Shown one piece after another: positions 23,597 to 32,235 of a stretch of DNA of 42,410 nucleotides. The notes beneath the pieces were generated by a model. The model had not been told where the DNA came from and searched no databases. It worked only from the letters and a program-made list of their open reading frames with translations. Position 1 is the stretch's first letter. Each line of letters begins with the position of its first letter. The translations under genes were made by a program, and so were the position numbers. Source of the stretch: Chitinophagales bacterium (GTDB lineage Bacteria > Bacteroidota > Bacteroidia > Chitinophagales > Chitinophagaceae); contig JAATGQ010000040.1 of assembly GCA_015654595.1 (NCBI GenBank), positions 1 to 42,410 of the forward strand. Direction: 5' to 3'.

Positions 23597-24217
23597 ATGC
23601 AATTCTCCTCTGCCTTATTAGAAAGTGCCGTCAATGAATTTGCCAAATTGCCGGGCATTGGAAAAAAGACCGCCTTACGCCTTGTCCTCCATTTGCTAAG
23701 GATGGAAGAAGGGAATGTACAGGGTTTCGGGGAAACCATGATCCGGATGCGCCAGGAGATCAAATTCTGCCAGCGGTGTCATAACGTCTCCGACTCGGAT
23801 ATCTGTTCGATCTGCTCCAATCTTTCCCGTAAACAGGAGATCATCTGTGTGGTGGAGAGCCTTCGGGAGGTCATCGCCATCGAAAGCACTCAGCAGTTCA
23901 ACGGCGCCTATCACGTTCTGGGCGGGGTCATTTCCCCTCTTGACGGCATCGGCCCCGAGCAGCTGAATATAGAGACGCTGGTCAACCGTGTCCGCCAGGA
24001 GCAGACGCAGGAGCTGATCTTTGCGCTGAACCCTACGATTCAGGGCGATACAACGATCTATTATATCCAGAAAAAGCTTCAAGGCTGGCCGGGTCGCATA
24101 ACCACTATCGCCAGGGGTATCGCCTTTGGGGGTGAGCTGGAGTATGCCGACGAGATGACGCTGGCCCGGAGCATAACGAACCGGTTGCCGGTGGAAAGCT
24201 ACCGGTCGGCGACCTGA
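23597..24217 (+). CDS. recR: recombination mediator RecR
   Basis: RecR of 206 residues, a normal length. The helix-hairpin-helix is FAKLPGIGKKTALRLVLHLL. The zinc finger has Cys58, Cys61, Cys70 and Cys73 (CQRCHNVSDSDICSIC). The Toprim domain is ICVVESLREVIAIEST, and the Walker-B-like ALNPTIQGDTT and the end MTLARSITNR are also typical. In the RecFOR pathway it helps load RecA onto SSB-covered gaps. The gene follows the Ig-like lipoprotein by 15 bp but has its own TAACTTTG box right before the start, so it may be transcribed alone. A G-rich spacer follows. Confidence 0.97.
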   Translation: MQFSSALLESAVNEFAKLPGIGKKTALRLVLHLLRMEEGNVQGFGETMIRMRQEIKFCQRCHNVSDSDICSICSNLSRKQEIICVVESLREVIAIESTQQFNGAYHVLGGVISPLDGIGPEQLNIETLVNRVRQEQTQELIFALNPTIQGDTTIYYIQKKLQGWPGRITTIARGIAFGGELEYADEMTLARSITNRLPVESYRSAT

Positions 24218-24345
24218 CGGCCGATCCAGGGCGACGGCCGTCGCGAAGGCCGGGGTCGCGGGGAGGCGGGAGGCAAGAGGGATTGCGGGTCGCATGGAGG
24301 CAAGAGGGGTCGGACAGCCGACGCTTATCATACCAATTTTTTATT
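24218..24345. other. G-rich spacer behind recR with palindrome and small direct repeat
   Basis: A perfect 14-bp palindrome, GCGACGGCCGTCGC, lies at 24231-24244. Behind it GGAGGCAAGAGGG occurs twice about 30 bp apart. No coding frame is convincing. It is like the other G-skewed spacers of the window. Confidence 0.55.
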
Positions 24346-24353
24346 TACTTTTG
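24346..24353 (+). promoter_or_regulatory. TACTTTTG -7 box for the metH leader
   Basis: Exact TAnnTTTG box about 200 nt before the methionine synthase gene, which would give a long leader containing the hairpin at 24374-24426. Confidence 0.4.
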
Positions 24354-24373
24354 TGATCTGTCCGGGCGGATTT

Positions 24374-24426
24374 GTTTATTGTTCAGCCCGTACGGCCGGG
24401 ACCGGCATCAAACTGAACTAATAAAC
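24374..24426 (+). promoter_or_regulatory. structured leader hairpin upstream of split metH
   Basis: GTTTATTGTTCAG (24374-24386) pairs with CTGAACTAATAAAC (24413-24426), giving 13 pairs with one bulged base. The enclosed loop has an inner CCCG/CGGG stem. The leader from about 24360 to 24556 is non-coding, and the gene is then read from a strong AAGGAG. This suits a riboswitch or other cis-element sensing S-adenosylmethionine or cobalamin, but I could not match the known SAM-I, SAM-II or cobalamin motifs by eye. Confidence 0.45.
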
Positions 24427-24556
24427 GTCTGAAATAACATCCTTCCAACATTCCTTCGGTTATTTCCCTCGTATATCAGTTCGGTCTAAAATTTTTGGTG
24501 TGTAATTTTCGTTTAGTGCCCGGATTTAGTAATTAAAACGGCATAAGGAGTCAACT

Positions 24557-25576
24557 ATGGCTAAAACTATCCAGGACGCTTTAAAAGAGCGTATCCTCAT
24601 TATCGATGGAGCGATGGGAACGATGATCCAACGGCATAAGCTGGAAGAAAAGGATTACCGGGGCGAGCGATTCAAAGACTGGGCATCGGATCTGAAGGGC
24701 AATAACGACCTGCTGGTGCTGACCCGGCCCGATATCATCGAAGGCATACACCGGCAGTACCTGGAGGCAGGCGCCGATATCATCGAGACCAATACTTTCA
24801 ACGCCCAGGCGATCAGTATGGCGGACTATCACATGGAGGCGCTGGCGTATGAGATCAATGTGGCAGCGGCCCGTATCGCCAAGAAGGCGACGTCGGACTT
24901 CACGGCAAAGAACCCTGACAAGCCCCGGTTTGTTGCCGGCGCTATCGGACCTATGAGTAAGACGCTTTCCCTTTCACCCGATGTCAACAACCCCGGATTC
25001 CGGGCGGTGACCTTTGACGAGGTGACAAACGCGTACTACGAGCAGGTAAAGGGGCTCGTAGAAGGCGGCGCCGATCTGCTGCTGATCGAGACGATCTTCG
25101 ATACGTTGAATGCAAAAGCAGCCATCTTCGCGATCAAGAAATACTTCCGCGATACAAAGCAAGAGGAACTACCGATCATGATCAGCGGCACCATCACCGA
25201 CGCCAGCGGTCGTACGCTTAGCGGTCAAACGCTGGAGGCCTTCTATATCTCCGTAAAGCATGCCCGTCCGCTGAGTATCGGACTGAACTGTGCGCTCGGG
25301 GCTTCCGAAATGCGTTCGCATATCGAAGAGCTGAGTCAGATATCCGCCTGTTATACATCGGCCTACCCCAATGCGGGTCTTCCCAATACGATGGGTGAAT
25401 ATGACGAGCTGCCCGAACAGACGGCACACTTTATCGAAGAGTGGGCAGAAAAAGGATTCGTCAATATCGTTGGCGGATGCTGCGGCACCACTCCCGATCA
25501 TATCAAACATATCGCTGATCACGTAGCGGCTATCAAACCCCGTCCGCTGCCGGTCCTCGAAAAAGAACTCGTTTAA
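24557..25576 (+). CDS. metH: methionine synthase, homocysteine-binding subunit (split MetH N-part)
   Basis: This 339-residue protein is the homocysteine S-methyltransferase domain of cobalamin-dependent methionine synthase. It starts [17 protein letters not shown], and has [47 protein letters not shown] (first zinc ligand) and [11 protein letters not shown] (the cysteine pair), so the zinc site is complete. The rest of MetH is in the next gene, 17 bp downstream. Splitting MetH in two is known in Bacteroidota, and nothing here suggests a recent break: each part has its own start. The Shine-Dalgarno AAGGAG seven bases before the ATG is strong for this phylum. It makes methionine from homocysteine together with the next protein. 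Confidence 0.95.
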   Translation: MAKTIQDALKERILIIDGAMGTMIQRHKLEEKDYRGERFKDWASDLKGNNDLLVLTRPDIIEGIHRQYLEAGADIIETNTFNAQAISMADYHMEALAYEINVAAARIAKKATSDFTAKNPDKPRFVAGAIGPMSKTLSLSPDVNNPGFRAVTFDEVTNAYYEQVKGLVEGGADLLLIETIFDTLNAKAAIFAIKKYFRDTKQEELPIMISGTITDASGRTLSGQTLEAFYISVKHARPLSIGLNCALGASEMRSHIEELSQISACYTSAYPNAGLPNTMGEYDELPEQTAHFIEEWAEKGFVNIVGGCCGTTPDHIKHIADHVAAIKPRPLPVLEKELV

Positions 25577-25593
25577 AAACTATAAAAAGTAAA

Positions 25594-28332
25594 ATGTCGA
25601 CTGTTACGATACGCCCCTTTCTTCGTCTTTCCGGTTTAGAGCCCCTGGTCGTCAGCCCGATGACCAACTTTGTCAATGTCGGAGAACGTACCAATGTCAC
25701 CGGTTCCAAAAAATTCGCGCGGCTTATCCGCGAGAACAAATACGAGGAAGCCCTGAGCGTTGCCCGCCAACAGGTCGAGAACGGCGCCCAGGTGCTGGAC
25801 GTCAATATGGACGACGCGCTGCTGGACGGAGAAAAGGCGATGCAGACCTTTCTCAACCTGCTGCAATCCGAACCGGACATCGCAAGGATCCCGATCATGA
25901 TCGACTCTTCGAAGTTCTCGATCATCGAAGCGGGTCTGAAGTGCGTACAGGGTAAGTGTATCGTAAACTCCATTTCCTTAAAAGAAGGAGAGGAGAAATT
26001 CATCGACCAGGCGATCATCTGTAAAAGCTATGGCGCCGCCGTCATCGTGATGGCTTTTGACGAGAATGGCCAGGCCGATACGCTGCGCAAAAAAGTAGAC
26101 ATCAGCCACAGAGCTTATAAGATCCTGACCGAGCGGGTCGGTTATGATCCCGAGGATATCATCTTTGATCCGAACATTTTTGCGATTGCAACGGGTATCG
26201 AAGAGCATAACAACTATGGTGTCGACTTTATCGAATCCGTAAAAGAGATCAAGCGGTTGATGCCGCTGACCCGTATCAGCGGCGGGGTTAGTAATATCTC
26301 TTTCTCTTTCCGTGGGAACGAGCCGGTGCGCGAGGCGATGCACAGCGTATTCCTGTACCATGCGATCAAGGCGGGTATGGATATGGGTATCGTAAACGCG
26401 GGTGCGCTGGTAGTGTACGACGAGATCGAACCACAGCTGCGTCAGCTTTGCGAGGAGGTGATCCTCAATCTCAATCCCGAAGCGACCGACAAGCTGCTGG
26501 CTTTTGCCGAGACCGTTAAGGCAAAAGACAAGACCGAAGTAAAGGATGAAGCATGGCGTCGCGGAACGGTGGAAGAAAGACTCAAACATGCCCTTGTCAA
26601 CGGGATCACCGAATATATCGATGGCGATACCGAAGAAGCCCGTCAGAAATATCCCAAACCATTGGATGTGATCGAAGGTCCGCTGATGGCGGGTATGAAT
26701 GTCGTGGGCGACTTGTTTGGCAGCGGCAAAATGTTCCTGCCACAGGTCGTAAAGAGTGCGCGTGTGATGAAGAAATCCGTGGCGGTGCTGACACCCTATA
26801 TCGAGGAAGAAAAGTTGCAGCGCCGGCTGGCGGCGGAAGCAGCCGGCGGAGAAAGCGGCGAGACTGCGGGTGCGGCAAAGATCCTGCTGGCAACCGTAAA
26901 GGGTGACGTGCACGATATCGGCAAGAACATCGTAGGCGTTGTCCTCGGTTGTAACGGATACGATATCATCGACCTTGGCGTAATGGTGCCTGCCGATAAG
27001 ATCCTCGAGACGGCTAAAAAAGAAAAGGTCGACGTTATCGGTCTTAGCGGGCTCATCACTCCTTCTTTAGATGAAATGGTGCATGTCGCCAAGGAAATGA
27101 AAAGACTGGACTTTGAAGTCCCATTGCTCATCGGCGGCGCTACCACATCCCGGATGCACACCGCGGTGAAAATTGCCCCGGAATTCGAGCGGGGTGTGGT
27201 TCACGTCCTCGACGCATCGAGAAGCGTAACGGTAGTAGGCTCCTTGCTGAACCAGGAGCAAAAGCCGGACTTCCTAGGCACGATCAAAAAAGAATATCAA
27301 AAACTAAAAGAAGACTTTAGCAATAAAAAGACCGTCAAGCAGTACCTGCCGATCGCCGAAGCGCAAAAGAATAAGGTGCCCATCGACTGGAATGCTTTCA
27401 AACCCGTAAAGCCAACCTTTACCGGCACAAAGGTCTTCGATCACTATGATCTGGCAGAGATCGCACAGTATATCGACTGGGGTCCTTTCTTTATCGCCTG
27501 GGAACTACATGGTAAATACCCGCAGATCCTATCGGATGCCGTTGTAGGGGCCGAGGCGACAAAACTGCACAACGATGCAAAAGCGCTGCTGAAACAGATC
27601 ATCGATGGCAAGTGGCTGAGAGCAAGGGCCGTGATCGGCTTCTGGCCGGCTAATTCCGATGGCAAGGACACGATCACCGTTGAGGTAGGTGCTGATAGTA
27701 CAGCGGCTACAGAGGGTGTGGTAAAGCTCGAGTCGATCCGCCAGCAGATCAAGAAGGCGGCGGGTCAGCCCAACATGTCGCTGACGGACTTTATTGCTCC
27801 TTCGTCTAGCGGCAAGCAGGATCATTTAGGAGCTTTTGTCGTGACGATGGAAGGGATCGAGCCGCATCTCAAACGTTTCGAGGCGGCGCATGACGATTAC
27901 AGCAAGATCATGCTGCAGGCTTTGGCAGACAGAATGGCGGAAGCCTTTACCGAGCTGCTGCACGAAAAAGTCAGAAAAGAATATTGGGGATATGTCGCAG
28001 AGGAGCATTTGAGCAATGAGCAGCTGATCAAGGAAGAATATATGGGTATCCGTCCTGCACCGGGTTATCCCGCCTGTCCCGATCACACGGAAAAGCTCAA
28101 GCTGTTTAAGATGCTGGATGCAACGAACAATACGGGTGTCATCCTGACCGAGTCGCTGGCGATGTTCCCGGCCTCTTCCGTGAGCGGCTGGTATTTTGCC
28201 AACCCCGAAAGCAAATACTTTGGTGTTGGAAAGATTGAAAAGGATCAGGTCGAGGACTACGCGGCACGTAAGGGCATGTCTGTAGCTGAGGTAGAAAAGT
28301 GGCTGAGGCCGGTGTTGGAATATGACGTGTAG
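25594..28332 (+). CDS. metH: methionine synthase, pterin- and B12-binding subunit (split MetH C-part)
   Basis: This 912-residue protein holds the remaining MetH domains. The methyltetrahydrofolate-binding domain comes first ([20 protein letters not shown], then [14 protein letters not shown], and [20 protein letters not shown]). Next are the B12 cap helices and the cobalamin-binding domain with its DxHxxG ([20 protein letters not shown]). The reactivation domain ends it ([15 protein letters not shown] and [17 protein letters not shown], which bind S-adenosylmethionine). All three are complete, so the enzyme can be reactivated. It works with the homocysteine-binding protein encoded 17 bp upstream, in one transcription unit. 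The strand behind it is GC-rich with no clear terminator. Confidence 0.96.
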   Translation: MSTVTIRPFLRLSGLEPLVVSPMTNFVNVGERTNVTGSKKFARLIRENKYEEALSVARQQVENGAQVLDVNMDDALLDGEKAMQTFLNLLQSEPDIARIPIMIDSSKFSIIEAGLKCVQGKCIVNSISLKEGEEKFIDQAIICKSYGAAVIVMAFDENGQADTLRKKVDISHRAYKILTERVGYDPEDIIFDPNIFAIATGIEEHNNYGVDFIESVKEIKRLMPLTRISGGVSNISFSFRGNEPVREAMHSVFLYHAIKAGMDMGIVNAGALVVYDEIEPQLRQLCEEVILNLNPEATDKLLAFAETVKAKDKTEVKDEAWRRGTVEERLKHALVNGITEYIDGDTEEARQKYPKPLDVIEGPLMAGMNVVGDLFGSGKMFLPQVVKSARVMKKSVAVLTPYIEEEKLQRRLAAEAAGGESGETAGAAKILLATVKGDVHDIGKNIVGVVLGCNGYDIIDLGVMVPADKILETAKKEKVDVIGLSGLITPSLDEMVHVAKEMKRLDFEVPLLIGGATTSRMHTAVKIAPEFERGVVHVLDASRSVTVVGSLLNQEQKPDFLGTIKKEYQKLKEDFSNKKTVKQYLPIAEAQKNKVPIDWNAFKPVKPTFTGTKVFDHYDLAEIAQYIDWGPFFIAWELHGKYPQILSDAVVGAEATKLHNDAKALLKQIIDGKWLRARAVIGFWPANSDGKDTITVEVGADSTAATEGVVKLESIRQQIKKAAGQPNMSLTDFIAPSSSGKQDHLGAFVVTMEGIEPHLKRFEAAHDDYSKIMLQALADRMAEAFTELLHEKVRKEYWGYVAEEHLSNEQLIKEEYMGIRPAPGYPACPDHTEKLKLFKMLDATNNTGVILTESLAMFPASSVSGWYFANPESKYFGVGKIEKDQVEDYAARKGMSVAEVEKWLRPVLEYDV

Positions 28333-28438
28333 GAGCATACGGCCGCCCTTCGGACGTGCGCCGAGGGGCCAGCTGGGCCTGGGTTGCCGCCATTTGGGTA
28401 ATCAATTGTTAACTTTCTGGTAATTGTTGGTTTTTGCC

Positions 28439-28446
28439 TAGCTTTG
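28439..28446 (+). promoter_or_regulatory. TAGCTTTG -7 box for the surface protein gene
   Basis: Exact TAnnTTTG box 41 nt before the ATG at 28488, with T-rich sequence and a weak TTTCTGG at the -33 distance. Confidence 0.45.
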
Positions 28447-28487
28447 CAGCGCAAACAAGGCTTTAATACCAAGTCATCGGACCTATT

Positions 28488-29324
28488 ATGAGAAACAAAT
28501 CGACCGGCCTTTCTTTATCGGCCTTATTACTGGCTTTCGCTCTTCCTTATTCCGCTGTTGCTCAAACGGAGCAAACGCCTCCGAAGAAGAAAAAGAAATT
28601 CATCAAAGAAGTATACGCTTCCTGGGGCTATAACGCCGAGTGGTATACGCACAGCAGTCTTCATGTTTCCCAGTCGGCATTGGGCAATAACTATACAATG
28701 GTTGGCGTAAAGGCGCATGACCATCTTGGCTGGAACGAAGGTTTGTTCAGTGAAGCGCTGTCTATCCCCCAATATAATTACCGTTTGGGATTCCTTTTGG
28801 ATGAGGAAAGAGGCTGGGGTTTTGAAATCAACTTCGACCACACCAAGTATATCATCTCCAACCAGAATGCGCATATTAAAGGAACCCTGAATCATCGCAA
28901 GGTAGATACGACGGTTGCCTTTAACGAAGGCAATGGTTTCTATTACTTCCTTAACAACGGCGCCAACTTCCTGCTGTTCAATGTGACCAAGAAATGGCAT
29001 CTGTTGAACACCTCTCACGGGAATGTAAAAGTGGACTTCCTCGGCAAGTTTGGTGTCGGTCCCGTTATCCCGCATACGCAGAACGAGCTGTTTGGACAAA
29101 AGAATGACCAGGGCTTTCAGTTTGGCGGATGGAATACCGGCGCGGAAGGTTCTCTGAGAGCTACGTTCTGGCACTATGCTTACCTCGAGTACTCCAATAA
29201 GCTGGACTACGCGCGTTATCACAACCTCAATGTATACGACGGGGCGGCGCATCAGGCATTTGGCACTTATGAGATGATCCTGAGTATCGGTCTGATTATC
29301 CCGACTGCTAAAAGTTATAGATAG
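28488..29324 (+). CDS. hypothetical exported protein, probably outer-membrane beta-barrel
   Basis: Protein of 278 residues with a clear signal peptide (LLLAFALPYSAVAQ, cleavage at about 25) and then a lysine-rich linker (PPKKKKKFIKEVY). The rest has the alternating aromatic strands of an outer-membrane barrel: EVYASWGYNAEWYTHSS, YNYRLGFLLDEERGWGFEIN, WHLLNTSHGNVKVDFLGKFG, and the end YEMILSIGLIIPT, which finishes in short strands. I do not recognise a named family; weak similarity to lipid A-modifying or porin-like barrels is possible but not shown. It has its own TAGCTTTG box and a strong terminator, so it is a single-gene unit between metH and the LOG-family gene. Confidence 0.75.
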   Translation: MRNKSTGLSLSALLLAFALPYSAVAQTEQTPPKKKKKFIKEVYASWGYNAEWYTHSSLHVSQSALGNNYTMVGVKAHDHLGWNEGLFSEALSIPQYNYRLGFLLDEERGWGFEINFDHTKYIISNQNAHIKGTLNHRKVDTTVAFNEGNGFYYFLNNGANFLLFNVTKKWHLLNTSHGNVKVDFLGKFGVGPVIPHTQNELFGQKNDQGFQFGGWNTGAEGSLRATFWHYAYLEYSNKLDYARYHNLNVYDGAAHQAFGTYEMILSIGLIIPTAKSYR

Positions 29325-29345
29325 CGATAAGTTGTCGATTGTAAT

Positions 29346-29380
29346 AAAAAGCCCCAGCGTCGATTCGTCGGGGCTTTTTT
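29346..29380. terminator. bidirectional terminator between the surface protein and LOG-family genes
   Basis: Ten-base-pair stem AAAAAGCCCC/GGGGCTTTTT with T-run on one side and A-run on the other. The genes end towards it from both sides (29324 plus, 29402 minus). Confidence 0.9.
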
Positions 29381-29401
29381 TGTGCCGAAGCCTGGCGGGG
29401 T

Positions 29402-30154
29402 TTATGCGGTCTTGACGGCCTTGTATTTTTCAAACAACCACCACTTCCGTTTGCGCGGCTTGGGGCGGTAATTCTTTTTTATCCAGGTATCGATATGACT
29501 GGCAGCTTCTGCAGGGCTATCGGTCAGCAGGACGAGCGACATATCCTGTTTCGAGATGGTGCCCTGTGCAGCCATCGACTCCATATAATCGAACAGCGGC
29601 TGGTAGTAGTCTTTGCCAAACAATACGATGGGGAACTGGACCAGGGTCTTTGTCTGAATGAGTGTCAGCGTTTCGAAAAATTCGTCCATGGTGCCAAAGC
29701 CGCCGGGCATGATGACGAAGGCGTATGAATACTTGACCAGCATTACTTTGCGGACAAAGAAATGTTCGAAGGTAATGGAGGTCTGAACGTAAGGGTTGCC
29801 TTTCTGTTCAAAGGGGAGTTTGATGTTGCAGCCGATGGAGGCTCCTCCCGCTTCGAAGGCGCCACGGTTGGCTGCTTCCATCGTTCCTGGTCCTCCGCCC
29901 GTCATAGTCGTCAGGCCGAGCATGGCTATCTGGCGGCCCATTTCGCGGGCTGACTGATAGTGAGGATGGTCTTCTCTGAATCTTGCGCTTCCGAAAACAG
30001 TTACGCAAGGACCGACAAAATGCAGTGTTCTGAAGCCATGGATGAATTCCCTGAAGATCTTCCATGCGAACCTGAGTTCATATCCCCTGCTTTTGGGTCC
30101 TTCGAGAAAAGTGGCGTCATGTGCTGGAATTATCCTATCTAATTTTTCCATCAT
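29402..30154 (-). CDS. LOG/TIGR00730-family Rossmann protein (nucleoside-monophosphate phosphoribohydrolase type)
   Basis: Protein of 250 residues. The family core is present: TVFGSARFREDHPHY, TGGGPGTMEAANRGAFEAGG and the signature MPGGFGTMDEFFETLTLIQT (PGGxGTxxE). In plants and actinobacteria such proteins release free cytokinin bases from nucleoside monophosphates; in most bacteria the substrate is simply AMP-like or unknown. An extra 40-residue N-terminal part (LEGPKSRGYELRFAWKIF) is normal for the longer bacterial type. The start at 30154 has a second ATG directly behind it, and either could be used. Cytosolic. The neighbouring xth gene points the other way, so they share an 92-bp intergenic region. 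Confidence 0.92.
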   Translation of the reverse strand: MMEKLDRIIPAHDATFLEGPKSRGYELRFAWKIFREFIHGFRTLHFVGPCVTVFGSARFREDHPHYQSAREMGRQIAMLGLTTMTGGGPGTMEAANRGAFEAGGASIGCNIKLPFEQKGNPYVQTSITFEHFFVRKVMLVKYSYAFVIMPGGFGTMDEFFETLTLIQTKTLVQFPIVLFGKDYYQPLFDYMESMAAQGTISKQDMSLVLLTDSPAEAASHIDTWIKKNYRPKPRKRKWWLFEKYKAVKTA

Positions 30155-30246
30155 ACAGTATTCTATAATGACAAATAGTAAATTGCAGGCCCGCGGCAGT
30201 CTGACCGCGCCAAATCTTCCGGTTCAAATATAATTTAAACCTCCGT

Positions 30247-31029
30247 ATGTCATCACTTCGTATTGTCAGTTATAATGTCAACGGCATTCGTGCGGCCATG
30301 AAAAAAGGGTTGATGGACTGGCTGCAGACCGATCCCGTCGATATCTTTTGTGTCCAGGAGACAAAAGCTCATAAAGACAATGTAGCGCATCATTTGTTCA
30401 CCGAAATGGGATTTCATGACTATTGGTTCCCGGCTAAGAAGAAGGGTTATAGCGGCGTTGCCGTTTTTAGCAAAATAAAGCCTGACCGTGTAGAATATGG
30501 GACCGGCCATGCCGTAAGTGACGGGGAGGGCAGGGTCATCCAGCTGGACTTTGGCGATATCCGGCTGATCAATGCCTATTTTCCATCAGGTACATCAGGA
30601 GATGAACGTCAACAATACAAATATCAATGGCTGGACGAGATGCATGCTTATCTGGAAGAGCTGAAGAAAAAACATCCGCGTCTTATCCTTTGCGGCGACT
30701 ACAATATAGCGCACAAGGAGATCGATATACATGATCCGAAAGGAAATAAGAACTCGTCGGGCTTTTTGGCGGATGAGCGGCATTGGATGGACAAGTTCTA
30801 CAATAGCGGCTGGATCGACACTTTCCGGCATCTGAATCCAGAGCCGCATCATTATAGCTGGTGGAGTCAGCGTTTCCCTTCGATCCGCGAGCAGAATAAA
30901 GGATGGCGGATCGACTACATCAACGTAACTGAACCATTAAGGGCATCGGTCAAAAGCGCCGCTATCTACCCTGGTGTAAAGCACAGCGACCATTGTCCTG
31001 TTTACCTTGAACTGGATATAAAAAAATAA
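30247..31029 (+). CDS. xth: exodeoxyribonuclease III / AP endonuclease
   Basis: Metal-dependent AP endonuclease of 260 residues. It starts RIVSYNVNGIRAAMKKGLMD, and contains DIFCVQETKAHKDN (metal-binding Glu), GVAVFSKIKPD, LCGDYNIAHKEIDI (catalytic Asp and Asn) and the ending KHSDHCPVYLEL (Asp and His of the active site). All catalytic positions of the EEP family are present. It cuts at abasic sites in base-excision repair and removes 3'-blocking groups. The DUF4286 gene follows 2 bp after its stop, so the two share a message. Length and ends are typical for the Bacteroidota enzyme. Confidence 0.97.
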   Translation: MSSLRIVSYNVNGIRAAMKKGLMDWLQTDPVDIFCVQETKAHKDNVAHHLFTEMGFHDYWFPAKKKGYSGVAVFSKIKPDRVEYGTGHAVSDGEGRVIQLDFGDIRLINAYFPSGTSGDERQQYKYQWLDEMHAYLEELKKKHPRLILCGDYNIAHKEIDIHDPKGNKNSSGFLADERHWMDKFYNSGWIDTFRHLNPEPHHYSWWSQRFPSIREQNKGWRIDYINVTEPLRASVKSAAIYPGVKHSDHCPVYLELDIKK

Positions 31030-31031
31030 AT

Positions 31032-31346
31032 ATGATCGCTTATAACAGTACCTATAAGGTTCGATGGAATATTCTTGAAGGATGGCTGGAGTGGCAGTTG
31101 GAAGAGCAGATCCCCGAAACGCTGGCTACCGGGCTGTTTGACAGCTATAAGATCTATCGGTTATTGGAGCAGGATGAGGAAGAAGGGCCCACTTTTGTGA
31201 TACAGTTCTTCACCACTTCGCTTGACCGGTATCAACGTTTCATCGCTGAATTTGCACCTGCATTGCAGCAAAGGGGCTGGGATAAATGGGGTGATGGCTT
31301 CATTGCTTTTCGAACACTATTGTCATCTTTAGAGGAAGAAGAGTAG
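31032..31346 (+). CDS. DUF4286 family protein
   Basis: Small protein of 104 residues matching the DUF4286 pattern: YNSTYKVRWNILEGWLEWQL at the start, YKIYRLLEQDEEEGPTFVIQ in the middle and a repeat of aromatic/acidic residues to FRTLLSSLEEEE. The family has a ferredoxin-like fold with a typical '...FV.Q......Y..Y......L' and no known function. The gene starts 2 bp behind xth, so it is translated in step with it, and this xth-DUF4286 pairing may be a lasting feature in the phylum. Cytosolic. No motif suggests catalysis. Confidence 0.85.
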   Translation: MIAYNSTYKVRWNILEGWLEWQLEEQIPETLATGLFDSYKIYRLLEQDEEEGPTFVIQFFTTSLDRYQRFIAEFAPALQQRGWDKWGDGFIAFRTLLSSLEEEE

Positions 31347-31379
31347 CAAGAGCTGTTAAAATCAGGGCTGTGCACTATT

Positions 31380-31388
31380 TGTGGATAA
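31380..31388 (+). promoter_or_regulatory. perfect DnaA-box sequence
   Basis: TGTGGATAA, the complement of TTATCCACA, stands alone in the 324-bp stretch between the DUF4286 gene and the HU gene. About one chance match per three windows of this size is expected, so it may mean nothing. The rest of 31347-31611 holds no gene I can support. Confidence 0.3.
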
Positions 31389-31611
31389 CCCTGAAAAAAA
31401 GATATTCGAATTAAAAATTGTTGTAAATTCTTTCCAAAGCTGCCACAGGCAAGCCTTTCAGCCAGACGATGCTAAAACCCTCTACTGGCCTGCATTTCAG
31501 CTCACAAGCACTAAAGAGGTATCGGATTTTTACGAACGTGAGTTTCCGCTAATCCTTGCCCAACGCGGTTTAGAGCAAGTTGTTATGCTTGTCGAAAAAA
31601 GTAAAAAAATT

Positions 31612-31640
31612 TTGTTGGTTGGAAAAAGCGGGTATATTTG
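31612..31640 (+). promoter_or_regulatory. consensus Bacteroidota promoter of the HU gene
   Basis: TTG at 31612-31614, 18 bases, then TATATTTG at 31633-31640: both elements match the phylum's -33/-7 consensus. The start point would be near 31647, giving a leader of about 25 nt rich in A and T before the ATG at 31671. Confidence 0.8.
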
Positions 31641-31670
31641 TTGCTGCTAATTAAATAAAAAAATTACACT

Positions 31671-31940
31671 ATGAACAAAGCTGAATTAATCGCAAAGATT
31701 GCCGATGATGCAGGCATTACAAAAACTCAGGCTAATGCTTCCCTGGACTCTTTTATCGAAGCAGTTACCAAGACTCTGAAAGGAAACGGTAAAGTTACCC
31801 TGGTCGGCTTCGGTACTTTCTCTGTTTCCAAGAGAGCTGCACGTAATGGTCGCAACCCTCAGACTGGTGCTGTTATCAAGATCAAGGCGAAGAAAGTTGC
31901 TAAGTTCAAAGCAGGTAAAGAACTGTCTGCTAAATTATAA
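31671..31940 (+). CDS. hup: HU family DNA-binding protein
   Basis: Histone-like protein of 89 residues. It starts MNKAELIAKIADDAGITKTQ, contains KTLKGNGKVTLVGFGTFSVS, the DNA-contacting arm ARNGRNPQTGAVIKIKAKK (RNPQTG with its tip proline) and ends KAGKELSAKL. It bends and compacts DNA as a homo- or heterodimer. The promoter in front is one of the best-matching in the window, in line with high expression. The codon choice is also that of a highly expressed gene (AAG/AAA, CTG, GGT). The THX gene follows in the same direction. Confidence 0.97.
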   Translation: MNKAELIAKIADDAGITKTQANASLDSFIEAVTKTLKGNGKVTLVGFGTFSVSKRAARNGRNPQTGAVIKIKAKKVAKFKAGKELSAKL

Positions 31941-32062
31941 TTGCATCGCGCAAGGCGCAATGAGCTCCGCTACCAGGCATGCATAATGCGGGTACCGGGG
32001 CTTTTTGCACCACAGTAAGGTTTTTGCATATCAGGTTTGTAATCGAGTAAATCATATATATT

Positions 32063-32170
32063 ATGGGAAGAGGTGATAAAAAAACAAAGAAGGGTAAGAT
32101 CTTCAAGGGATCTTTCGGAAAGAGCCGTCCTGCAAAGACAAAGAAGACCTTTGCATCAAAGGCCAAGTAA
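32063..32170 (+). CDS. 30S ribosomal protein THX
   Basis: Mini-protein of 35 residues, MGRGDKKTKKGKIFKGSFGK followed by SRPAKTKKTFASKAK. It is strongly basic, with the MGRGDKKTKKGKI start that marks the Bacteroidota THX (Thx/bS22-like) protein, which packs into the head of the small subunit. It is too short for most gene finders. It follows the HU gene by 122 bp, has a good frame to the TAA at 32168-32170 and is closed by a perfect 15-bp hairpin. Codon choice is that of a highly expressed gene. Confidence 0.9.
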   Translation: MGRGDKKTKKGKIFKGSFGKSRPAKTKKTFASKAK

Positions 32171-32179
32171 GTAATGTGC

Positions 32180-32213
32180 TTATAGTTTGGAGTTTCGCAA
32201 CTCCAAACTATAA
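32180..32213. terminator. terminator between THX and pdxH
   Basis: Perfect 15-bp stem TTATAGTTTGGAGTT/AACTCCAAACTATAA with loop TCGC. It lies between the 3' ends of two convergent genes (32170 plus, 32236 minus) and could stop both. The T-run behind it is short. Confidence 0.75.
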
Positions 32214-32235
32214 GATTAAGTTTTAAGCCGTTCAT

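Noticed and set aside
28333..28430. GC-rich stretch behind metH as a terminator
   Set aside because: Only short, imperfect stems and no T-run; not enough to call.
31381..31650. 89-codon open frame between the DUF4286 and HU genes (GTG start)
   Set aside because: It ends inside the HU promoter region, has no recognisable domain, ends in an odd run of cysteines (YICCC), and its start codon lies in a DnaA-box-like sequence. Likely chance.
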